Origin: Escallonia rubra
Taxonomy: Eukaryota > Streptophyta > Magnoliopsida > Escalloniales > Escalloniaceae
Direction: 5' to 3'
DNA: 64,000 nt
NCBI GenBank assembly: GCA_033065855.1
Contig: JAVXUO010001757.1
Span: 1 to 64,000 of the forward strand
The notes below the pieces were generated by a model that worked only from the letters and a program-made list of their open reading frames with translations, did no database searches and had not been told where the DNA came from. Both the position numbers and the translations under genes were made by a program. Of the stretch, positions 44,424 through 56,400 are shown piece after piece. Position 1 is the first letter of the stretch; each line of letters opens with the position of its first letter.

Positions 44424-44434
44424 TATATAAAAAG
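44424..44434 (+). promoter_or_regulatory. TATA-like box of the SDR gene
   Basis: TATATAAAAAG stands 38 bp before the ATG at 44472 and 107 bp after the MULE's right target duplication. It is the only good TATA candidate in the short host stretch left between the MULE and the gene. If used, the 5' leader would be very short. Confidence 0.4.
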
Positions 44435-44471
44435 TAGATTTTCGGGTTAAAAGCGTACACAATACAAACAC

Positions 44472-47400
44472 ATGAACCTTCATCTTCTTAGCCAGCAGCA
44501 CTCTCTCATGGCAACCCCGTACGTAAGATTCATTAGAAGGGCCTCATCGTTCCCCACTTATTCTTCTTCATTGGAATGGGAAGGTGGCGTTTCAATGGTG
44601 CAAGGAGCTTCCAGAGGCATTGGACTTGAATTTGTGAGACAACCCTTTTTCCACTTTGGGTGTATATATTTGTTGTTCGTCGATGGTCCACCTCATAGTC
44701 TTTTTAATCCATCAACTACAGATTTATGTATAATTCTTGCACTTTTATTTACTCTTCCAAATATATGTTGGGATCTGTTTTCTGCATGATTTCATGGCCC
44801 CAATAATCATCACGTCAACTATATCTTGCGTGATGTATGACATATCTCAAATGGTTTTGTTTTTCATGGTATCTACTTTGGTCGCAATGGGATTACTTTG
44901 GATTTTTTTTACATGGTATCCAATCCATGATTGCCCAATTGGTCATTGTCACAAGAGTGATTCTCAGGCGCATTCTACTATGCCGTGGAAAGACTTTATC
45001 CAATTTTTGATAATTGCTATGATGGATTTGTCATTGTGATCACCTCATTCAGGAAATTGTAATTGCTGTGGACACTAAGGATTGTAAAGAGCTATGTTTG
45101 TAGTTCTTGCTGTAGCTGCAATTATGTATGTTTTTTGTTGATTTGGCGAATTGTATTAGTTTGTGAACATACAACCAAGGCCAGTACTTAGAATTTTGGT
45201 GGGAAGTTCTAGAATCAAGAGGTTGTAGAATTAGTAGGACAAACTGAATATTGTGTTACTTCAGCCAGCGAAGCATTTCAAATGGGGGAGTAGTGGACAC
45301 CTAAAGAGCGAATGTTTCGTTTCCTGGGGCCGATCACCCATAATGAGGAGAGCTAGGAGATGATGCAGCATTTGAAATAAATACATGATTGGGTAATCTT
45401 CCAGAATTGTGTTTAATGTTTTCCGTAGGAAGTGCAGCAGAATATTCACACTAGTAGCCATTCTGTATGGGAAGACATTTTGGCAACCAACAACTAAGAT
45501 ATTAGTAACTTTGGTGCCGCTAAGATGCGAATTTTAAGGTGGATGTGCTGTATAACAGGAAAAAAACTAAATAAACAAATTTGTGAAAAGCTAGAAATAA
45601 CCACAATGGTAGAGATAAGAGGAGAAAAACCAGGTTTGAGTGGGTTTCTTACATAAATCAATGGGTTAATAACAAAATTGTTCCTTGAACTATGCATGCT
45701 TTTGCATCCAAGTCCGTGTAAAATCGAATTCGACTCATAAGTCCTTGTCAATTGTCATTTTCGTTGCTAAGTAGCCCGAATACTAACGTTTGTCCAAAAG
45801 GTACTGTTAAGTAGTCATGTGTGGTGCATGTGACTCAAAATTAAGGGCACAGTTGTAAAAAGCTTATAGCAGGAAATTGCTTGTTTTTTTTTTTTTAAAT
45901 TTGAAATTATCTTCTCTCTTCTCTTTTCCAATGCAGCTCCACCGCTGCAGCACCTCGCGCCGCCACCTCTGACACCATCTATATCCCATAATTACTAGAT
46001 CATCTGATCAAACTTCCAACTCACCTCCACCTCTACCACCACCACCATCACCACGATTAAACCCCTACCACGCGACGACCACCGAAAGCAACCACGTGGC
46101 CCACGACCCATGTCTTTCATCACCAACTCTTTGAACTGCAGTGCCAAACCTTGAAGAGCAGACTTCTAGCAACAATCAGGCATCCAACAAATGAATTGGA
46201 TCGGAGTTAAGTGTTATAGCGCAGTTTCATCAATTTTTTTGTCTAAAATAATGTCGTGATGCTCACGTATGCCATATATTCATTAATTAGTGGCAAATTT
46301 TTAGAGATGAAGTTAAGGATTGCAATTGGCGATTACAGTGTGTCTCACTACCAAGATAGGAATTTAAGATCTGTTCTTAAAGAGGGTTTAGTTGGATATT
46401 TGGGTGTTGGCCATGGTTGTAGCTAGGGTGAGCTATGATGGTGGAATTGGGTTGGAGTGACAGTGATCTGGGGGTGGCGGTGGTGAAATTGATTGAGAGT
46501 GACAATGATGTGGTGATGGAGTTGGGTTGGGCGACAGTGATTTGAGGTGGCGAACATGGGGGGTGATGGCTATTGGGTGGTGGTTATTGGGTGGCAAGGG
46601 TGATGGTGGTGCTTGAGAGAGAAAGAAAGAGGAGAAAAGTCTGGTTAGGTGGGTGGATTGTAGTAGTGGCAGAGTGTGTGCTTGCGCATGTCTCGGTGTG
46701 TGAGAAAGAGAGAGAAGAGAGGGGAGGGAGGGAGGGAGTTGACCATGATGTTGAGAAGCTAGAAAACAATAGCATTTGTTTTCCTTTTTCTTAAGTGAAT
46801 GATTGGGGAGTTAGAATTCTATCCTCAATTTTGTTCAAAGAAAAGGCAAGTGTTCTGCACATGGCCACTTAATGGGAATTCGTGGAGAGAGGTTAGTACT
46901 AGTACTATTTGGCAACGAGAAAATTACAAAGACTTACCACTCGAATTTGATATTACGTGGACTTGGATGCAAAAACGTGTGTAGTTTGTGGAACAATTTT
47001 GGCAGTCACCCAAATTCTATCCCACAAGCTGCAACTGCATTAGTTGTGAAGGGTGAGATGATTAGGATCCAAGGAACTGCTTGGATAGAGGACGACCAAA
47101 AGAAAAAGGATGGAGATAGTAAAGCAAGATATGATAAGTTATTCTGTGAGTAGAAAATATGGTTCTGGAAAGAGGTGAATGACTCAAAAATTTGTGAATG
47201 TAAGACATAAAGCACGCCTAACTCAACTAAACAAATAGTTATTGCAACTATGAAACTTTCAAAAACAGATGCCGATGTACATTTAGTCATTACGTGCAAG
47301 TGAATTGTTACTCAGAAACTGTTATTGCTTCATATTAGCGTATCCACATTGAGATGGCTCTTGTACATTTTTAATTATACTTGTGTTGTTTCTTTTGTAT

Positions 47401-50400
47401 GCTAAACTCTAGTCACTTTAGCAGTTTTCATTCAGAAGTTTCTTAATGTTTGGATCAACGATCAAAGATTGTAAGACCGTAATTGTCTTAGAGGTGTTGG
47501 TGATGTGGCTCACCTAAAGGGACATTTATCTTATGTGGCCAATCATCGCATTAAGCCTGTAATCATTTAGGCTGGCTCTTTAATCTCGATGGATCATTCA
47601 TGACATTGAACTAGTACATGAAGGAATACTTTAAGAGTTTCTGCTAGAGTAGGGCGTGGCTAAAAGAAGCTGCAACCAGATGTGTTTACAGCATTTAACA
47701 ACTTCAGAATCTGAATCTGTTGGTGTATTATGTTATAGAAGCAGCAACATGCTATGCAAATTCTGTCTGCTTTTCATGATAGGATTTCGTATGCTCTTTG
47801 TTTAATAGACCACGCCCTTTCAGTTTTAAGAAGGGGGCATCAAAATGAATTTGACTAGTGGGGTTTATCAAACATAAAGGAAGCGACATTTCTAGTCAAT
47901 AATATAATATGTCTAATGCTCAATCATATTGTAAAAAATGTATAATCTTGTGAGCTTTTTGGGTATAATCGCTAAATGATCCACATAAATAGCTGTTAGT
48001 TAATTATTATGTACCCAAATACATCATTAATGGTGGGCTGTGGTCAGAAAGCGTAATGGCCGTCCATTAATCTGCGGGATATGCTGCTTGCGAAATTAAG
48101 CCGAGGGTCTACCAAGATGTGGGAACTCTTCATGAAACCAATGCCCGTGGCTGCCTCTTTATGTATCTAGAAGGAAAGAAAAGATGGTACTTGTTGACTC
48201 AGGTGCATGCTGTGCAGTCTTACTGGACATCTAAGCGATAAAAGATATAGCAAGCCCACGTGGTTGGTTTTGCCTGGTTAGCTGGTTTCAACTCGTCATT
48301 TATCTTCAATAAATATGGTTTACTTAAAAAAGAGTATCAAATAAGTCACATAGGTATATCACTTTTGTATTGACTCACATAATTTATCCTGTAGAGTACG
48401 GGGTCGAGATTTCTCTAACGGAAAAAGCACTAAAGAGTTGCAGTACACATAAGCGACATACATACTACTGTTTAGTGGTGAAATTATCATTGTTCTTCAA
48501 GGAGTGACTGACATGCAATATTCCCCAAGCAATTGACATAACATTTTGGCCTTCATAGAGGTTTCTCGCACTGCAGCACTTACCATTCCTAAGGAGCTTC
48601 CTAGGCCATGCTTCTGGCTTAGGCAGACATAAATGCATCAGGGATTTGTCCAGCTTAAGCTGTCAGGAATGGTGCAACTAATCCTTTTCAAGGCGAGGAT
48701 TCGTATCTCCTTTGAGTACCCTGGACCCTACCTTGTTGGTCCACTTACATCTTGCAGGTCACCCCAGGGTCCTACCTCATGGGGCCTCCACCCTGTGCGA
48801 CCTATTCTACTTTGTGGCCCTCCAACTTCGAGCTGATCCCTGACCAGCATGTTTAATGCCCCTGCATTACTAAGTCCAAGGGTGAAGTAGCTTATGCATT
48901 GGTCCCCATCTTTGAGAGACATCACACAATGTGATGAGTTGGCGAGTTAAAGAAATCCACCTGCTAAGAGTGTTGGTCCTTGTAGGATAAGGGGAGATTT
49001 GGAGGGTAGACGTTTTTCCCTTTGGTTGTCAATTTTCCCTGCATCGGTTGCTTCTTTGATGCCCTATATCTGCCCTTAACACAGACCAATCATTTTCCTC
49101 ATTTGTCTGGCATTTTTCTTCGGTATGGAAATCGATTGCTTAGTAGAACATTTGTCTATTGTACTGTAGCATATTATGCTTGGAAGCTTTTCCATGATGC
49201 GTGGTCACGTGGTCATGGCTAACAGAGTAAAAATCACGGGTGGTCACACGTGGCAAGTTAAAAGCAACTTGAGAACCATTCTGGAAGGAAACCAGTGAAA
49301 AGTGAAAGTTATATTAGAAGGACAATAACATGCAGGAGCATGCTAATCTGCTTTATGACTGAAGAAAGTTGGGGTGGACTGCTATTTATACGTGTTCCGA
49401 AAGAGAACGGCTTAGGGGATGCCAGCTATTAGGCTTGGGAGCATGTATTGATCTATCACAAATATTAATTGCCATCACCTGAGTATGTTACTATGAGTTT
49501 GAACAACCTGCCTAGAGTGCCAAGATTTGGAATAGCTGCATTATTGCTTTTTTTTATTTTTATTTATTATGTTATGAATACCAGGGACTAGTGATTATTG
49601 ACATTTGCTTAATAGCTTGTGCTGCTAAGAGCATTTTTGGTTATACTTAAACCTATGCTGGGAACCTAGGGTTAAACATGTCATTGCTATGATTCATGGC
49701 GGGAGAGTAGTGCTCCCACTTTGTTCTAGTAAATCACCAATCTGCTTCTGTATATGGACGAGGATCTGTCAATTTTCTTAGTATCGATATATTAGTCAGG
49801 TATAATCCAGATCCTAAAAAAACTCTCGATTTGCTTAAATTCATTAATGTCACGCAGGTAAAGCAGTTGCTAGAGAAAAATGATAAAGGGCAAGTTGTCG
49901 CTACATGCCGTAATCCCACTGGAGCAACAGGTCTTCTTGAACTGAAGAAAAGGTTTTCTGAACGTCTTGACATCCAAACGTTGGATCTTGCCGTTGAAAG
50001 CACCATAGAGGTTACTTCGCACTCTTGTCAATTAATTCTTATCAGTAAAATAGACTGACCTTTGCATCTTACCTTTCAAATATTAGGATACGAACATTGC
50101 ACTAGTTGTGGTGATGCTATTAAAGTTGTCTATGGCTCCGGATGTTCTTTCTTTTTCGTCAAGGGTTCTGGTTTTTTTGTGTCTCTTGATTACTTGCTAT
50201 ATCAGTATCTCACCCATTAGACATCAAATATCAGGATTCGGCAAGGTCCATAGCAGAAAGATATGGCTCATTGAACCTTCTCATCAATGCATCTGGCGTT
50301 CTTTCAATACCTGACGTTTTGCAACCAGGTACTGTTACACATTTTCCATGTTCGAATGTAATACAAAATCTGAAAATTCAATCTGATAATGTAGCACTGA

Positions 50401-53400
50401 AATTTAATTAAGGTTTGTGCTAGTTAGGAGTTTTCAGAACCTTATTTATTTCAATTTACAGTACAGAAACAACATTAAACAAAGTACAGAGGTCGTCCTT
50501 GCTACGTGCGTATGACATCAATGCTGTGGGTCCTATTCTAGTGATCAAGGTATGAGCGCTCACACTTAATTTTAGTAGGTTATTTGTTGCATGTATGAGC
50601 ACAGTCAAAGTTTTATCCTACCAGGTTTGAATGTGAAATCTGGGAGATGCACTGGTCTTAAATAATCACCAACTTTATCAAAACCAATGTATACATGAAC
50701 TAGAAGGTGCTTAACTGTTGTGTCAAGAGCATGATATGATTCTAGATACCATATGTACTTTCATAAACAAGTATGTCTTGTTAAGATTATACCCATTCAT
50801 GTTGTAGAAGGTCACTTTATCTTCCAATATTGGTTGTCGGAGGTAATAGGTCTTTAGGCTTAGGAGCCATGTGCTGCATCATTTCTGCAGGCTAGTTTGA
50901 AAAAGCACACAATCATGCCAAGTGAGAACTTTTTTAACTTTTATATGCTCGAGACGATGTCTTTGCTGATAGGTGGAACGTTTCTCAATTAAAGTTTTCA
51001 AATGTCAAATAACCGTGTTTCCAAAAAGTTTCTTGGAGAGCTTTAGGGCACTGTTGCCTAATGAGATGGTAACCCTAGCGTACGGGGTACTTGCAACCAT
51101 AAACATGTGGTGTTTGAGTGCCAGTACTCCATATGAACAAAGAGAACAGAAGAAGAGTTGCAGGTTGTTTATTTAGTCCTATTAGTGGAGAAAACAAAAG
51201 CTTTGGAGAACAAGAAGTAAAGTAGGAAAGGATGAGCTTGTCAAGAATAGTTAGTCAGTTTAGGGCACTAACTAAGCTTGTAAAACTTACCTTTTCTATG
51301 AAACATATCATTTCTCCAACAAGAGATGTCTGAGAGGGAAAATGAAGAGAAGAGAAGGGGAAGAGGGAGGGGGGGGGGGGGGAGCTAAGGGGAGGGGCGC
51401 TTGTAAAACTTACCTTTCTATGAAACATATTATTTCCCCAACAAGAGATGTCTGAGCGGGAAAGGGGAGGGGTGGGCCGGGGGGGGGGAGAGAGTGAGTG
51501 GGCGGGGGGAGGGAGGGAGAGAGGGAGAGGGAGGGGGGGGGGGTGGGGGGGGGGAGAGAGAGAGAGAGAGTTGTATTCCTTGTCGATCACGTGGGTAAGC
51601 CAAATCCATCTCAGTCTATTTCCACCCCGAGAACAGGAAAGCGAGGTGTCTCTGGTTGTTCCTACGGCCCCCAGTAGCCTGGTTCGGGCTCTGCTTTGAG
51701 GAGGTTATGTAATGGCTAACGGGTACGAGCAGCCTTTTCATTCAAAAGGTCCTGGCTACGAATCAAGAGATTGTCCTAGGGCCCACTTTGGGAGGGAGGG
51801 AGGGAGTGCTCAACTCCAGAAACAAACTCGTCAAACGAACTAAGCCTACTCCCGCATATCGTGTACCCACAAATCAACATACCACGCAACTTACCTGTAC
51901 CACGTGCTGAAGTGAAACTAACTCCAGAAACTAACTCGTCAAACAAGTAGGCAATCTTTCTCTCAAAAAAGTGATAAGTTGAACAGTGTTGTAGCATTTC
52001 TTTGATAACCTTTTACAAATATCCAAGATCATATCAACTCTTCTATGCTAAGTATGAGCTTTAGAAATTTCCTGACCTTCTTTTGTTCTAAACTTTATCA
52101 ATTTTTGTGTTATGGCTGATGGTGAACCTTTGGTCCATGGTAAGTTTGCTCCATCTCGACCTCATAGGCACAGGTTAGAAATGCGGAAACTATTCCTCTG
52201 CAATGAGGCGATAAATGCTGCATTTGTCAACACTCCTTTTAACATTTATTACTGCTACAGTGGAGCTAAGAGGACTTGGACCCACTTGGAGTTACACGAC
52301 TAGACTATTACAGGCTGCTTGCTACATTCCTGAAGTGACTATGAAAACTGGAACTTGAGTAGCTAACAGGACTATTGACTTGACCCTGATGCAGCCACCT
52401 GCTGGAGATATGAACTCCTCACAGGGTTATGCAAACCGGGCCCTGACGGTCTGCTTGAAATTGCTTTTATGGAGCTATAGAAACCACTGTTTCTGGTGAG
52501 GCGTGATTCCTGCCCACCTGTGGAAGTTGGGGCGTATGCAAAGAGCTGAAGCTTTTTGGTAAAAGTAACATCCATACATAGCAACGCAAACAAGACCCTA
52601 GCTGAAACTCGCAGTACATATGGAAAAAGCACTCAGCCTTGGTTCTTCCTTGGTAGCTTCATTGTCTCTAACGTACTGAAAATTTTCTTGGAACGAGTCA
52701 GCTATCCTTTTGCCTAGTAGGGTAGTCTAAAACTCCACATGATTGAATGATATATCTGCTCGTAGCCATGTCATGAGCTGTTACAGAAGTATCTCCATGA
52801 TTTGAGATAAGAACGAGTCAGCCATCCTTTTGTCTAGTAGGGCAGTATACATAACGGAATAATGTAATTGGTTACGAGAAGTTACATATATATCTGCATG
52901 ATTTGAGATACAACGGCAGACTAAGAAAAATGACAACTATATGATAGCTACAACTGCTGAATAGCATAGACATGTACGAGAGATACATATCATGCTTGCA
53001 AGACAAGCAAGTAATCAAGCTCTAGGAGGAGGTCCTGCCTCATGGATTCATCCTCCAAACGATCCTAGTCGACCGCAACGCTCTTACCTTATCAAGCAAA
53101 GGCCAGGTAAAACCTACGTACATTTGGAAACCAGTGATATATGGGATACAGCATGCAGACGGGTTTTAAGCTACTGAAGGTTACTCGGTCGAAAGGCAAG
53201 ACCGGTTTCGGATATTTTGGCCTTTGGTTGTGTTCTTTTTCCAGCACAGCCTCTTCACAAGACTGGGGAAAAGGCTGCATAGCTCAGTACTACCCGAACC
53301 GCCCAATAGAGGAAGCCTCATGCACTGGGCCGCTTTTTTAGTGTGATTCCTCCATATCTAGCATAGGCTTACTTGTGCTTTTTGGAGACTAAGTAAACTC

Positions 53401-56400
53401 AAATTTATGTAGTTGTTCCCTTCTTCCAAGATATGATTTAAGCAGAAAGAAATGCTTCTTAAAGTACTTACGTTTGTATTCTTGAGAAAAGCTTGACTGT
53501 CTTAAACATGGAATGTAGAACACTCCTGAGTGCATTGTGCATGGTGGGTGACTGCTTATACAAACATAGCCATGAAATTACATTCTTAATATGCTTCTAC
53601 ATTCATTCTCATGCAATATAAACTTCAGGAAATTCAGTGCACTATCATCCTGGGCATGTTGTTATATAGCCAATACTAATGTACCCTATGAAAATCGTTC
53701 TGCACTTCATTCTTTAGTTCATCGCAGGGGTTCAATGAATGCATAGGGCAACGAAGTATTATGCTTTTGGTTTGTACTTGCAGCACATGTGGCCTTTGCT
53801 AAAGGTTGGGGGAGGCTCTGGGACGGAAAGGGAGGTTGCTGTCATCGCCAATTTAAGTGCCAGGGTGGGATCGATTGGTGACAATCGTTTAGGCGGCTGG
53901 CACTCATATCGGTCTTCTAAGACTGCACTCAATCAGTGTATGGTTTCATCTGAAGTCTGTGTGTGTCTGGGTGTGTGGGTGTTTGTATGCGTGTGGGTGC
54001 GTGTCATCTCTCGCCCAAGGCTGCATGTGTGGAAAATTTATCATGCTTCTGTCATATTTTTTGTCTGCTTTCTACCAAAGAAGACTGCATGAGTCTTGCG
54101 AGTTGCTTGGAAATCATGGTCGAAGACAGTCTTTTCCATTGGTTCTCTTTCTTAAACTACCAGTAAATAAAAATGACATCATAAAAGTAGAATAGAATAA
54201 TGACAACAGTAATAGTGACGATTGAACAGTGAAATCCATCCCATAATATGCTAATCCATCTCCCAAATAAATTTATCGTTTCAGTTGACAAAGGGGTAAA
54301 TAAGTATATATCGGGGTAATTTGGCTTTCGTTAAATCAATTGGAGGCCTCTTGGGCTTGCACTACCCAATGTTTTGTATCACTCACTCTCACTTGAACCC
54401 CCTGTCCTGTACATACGCGGAAATCAATTTCAGGTCCCTTGGTATGACGCCAAGAGACTTCACCATCTGAACTTGCTGGCACCTTTATAACAGTAGTTAT
54501 GTATTAGTACCAACAATGATGCTATTATAATTATTATGAAGATATGAACAACTGGGAAAAGAAAGAAGAATTAATGACAATTCTCTGAATACGAAGAACA
54601 GAAAACATTTATTAGATTGACTGCAATTGTTCTACAAGATTGAGTGCTATATATCAAATCATCATCACAAGGGCCGCTTGTGCCTTTAGTAGTACTTCCT
54701 ACATCTAGAATATAATTATCGAATAAAATTACTATTGCTGTTAGAACAGCAGACTGGCTCATGACATTCGTATTTTGTCATCTGGATATGCATGTTAGGA
54801 AGTGCATGGAATGAATTTTGCCGCTTAGCAGCTCAGGCCAAAAGGTTCTGTTTCTTGCCTTTTGAATTATAATATCCTCTTCTTTAGCTTTAAGGCTTAG
54901 CGTTGTACTCCTCCATTCATGTAGTTTTTCATGTGGTTGCTTTGTGGTTAGATTCAGTGCGGGTACAAGTACTTGATGTGTCCTTAGTCGGTGGTGTTGG
55001 CACCTAAACTTGAACCCGGAAGTATGTATTCGTTCATGTTTTTAGGATTCATAGTGGGCGATTCTGACTGACCCAATACGTTTCAAACTTCATCAAAGTT
55101 CTAACACACACCAATTTGACTGCAAAGTTAACACCTGCGCACAATTGTTGGGTCGAAGTTTGAAGGCTTTTGTGGGCCCAACAAGGTTTTGAACTTCAGT
55201 AAAGTTCAAAATTGCGCATATGGGCTCGAAAGCTTACTTCACAAACTGATGAGAGTTCGAAACCCAACCCGAAAGGAAAGATATCTGTCACGTGTCATGT
55301 GGTTGTTTTATCTTTGTGGAGGATAAGCCAAATGAAATAGGATTTATCGGTAGAAACAAACTGATAAGCGTGAAAAGATACTTGGGGAAGCCAGCTTCCA
55401 TAAACAGCAGATGCAAATCCTACGGATAGCAGACGGAGGTGGAGAGAAAATCAGGGTGAGGGAGAAAAGATAGAATAAAAAACAGAGAGAAAGGAGAAAC
55501 CCAGAAAACTTTCAAGCATTGCATGGCTTACAGGTATATGGTTCCAACGACTGGTTGGTGGAAAACTATGTATACTTAGGGGTTGATCCCCTCATGTTCA
55601 GTATTCTTCTAATTTTATGTTGGTTTCTTGTTTACTGCAGCTAGAATTGGATGTTTTCCTTATTATTTACTTGACGCGTAATTAACAATCTGACAGATCA
55701 GAGATGGGATCCCCACAATTAAAAAATAAGCATCGGCACCCACTTTGCTGATGGATGTTTGTTCACTTAATGAGTTTTCATTGACCTTGGTTCTTTAAGG
55801 TCTCAAAATTCATGCTGGTAGTAAGTTTGCTATTTGAGGTTGCGATTCACTGGGTTGCTTCTTTGGCTCTCTTCAACAGTTAATACACATAGTTGTGTAC
55901 GTTATGCATGCATCATTTAGCTTGCCAAGAAAGGTAGGGGAAGAAAAGACGATTTTCAGTTATGAAAACGGTTATTTGGGTTCTGCATACCAAATTAAAT
56001 AAAATACAGAGTATGAAAATCTGGTATACATAGTTTTTGGTTCGCTAGATGTAGATAACTAGTGCGTAGGAGTACTATAATTAGGGAATCAGGTTACGCT
56101 ATTGTAGACAACCCAGTTTTACCACCTGCAAAGTGGTAAGTTTAGCCAGTCGTGCCTGCTGCCCTTTAGGCTAAGAAAGACAGATGCAGTTACGGGTGCG
56201 GATACGACACGAGTGTAGATACTACGATACATCATTTTTCAAAAAAAAAAAAAAAGAAGTGGATACGGGCGTTGGCACGAATTTTGTGACTTTTAAGGTA
56301 CAAAGGTCAATCAGAACTCATGAGCGACACTCATCCATCGGCACTGAGTTTTAGCGCTGATGTTTATTTCGTGGTTGTGGGGCTTTGACTTGATTGTTGT

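Noticed and set aside
44737-45039. 100-codon hydrophobic plus-strand frame in SDR intron 1
   Set aside because: No recognised family, and the SDR splice model skips it cleanly.
52970-53341. Overlapping 60-66 codon frames in SDR intron 4
   Set aside because: They lie between confirmed SDR exons and show no motif or conservation that I recognise.
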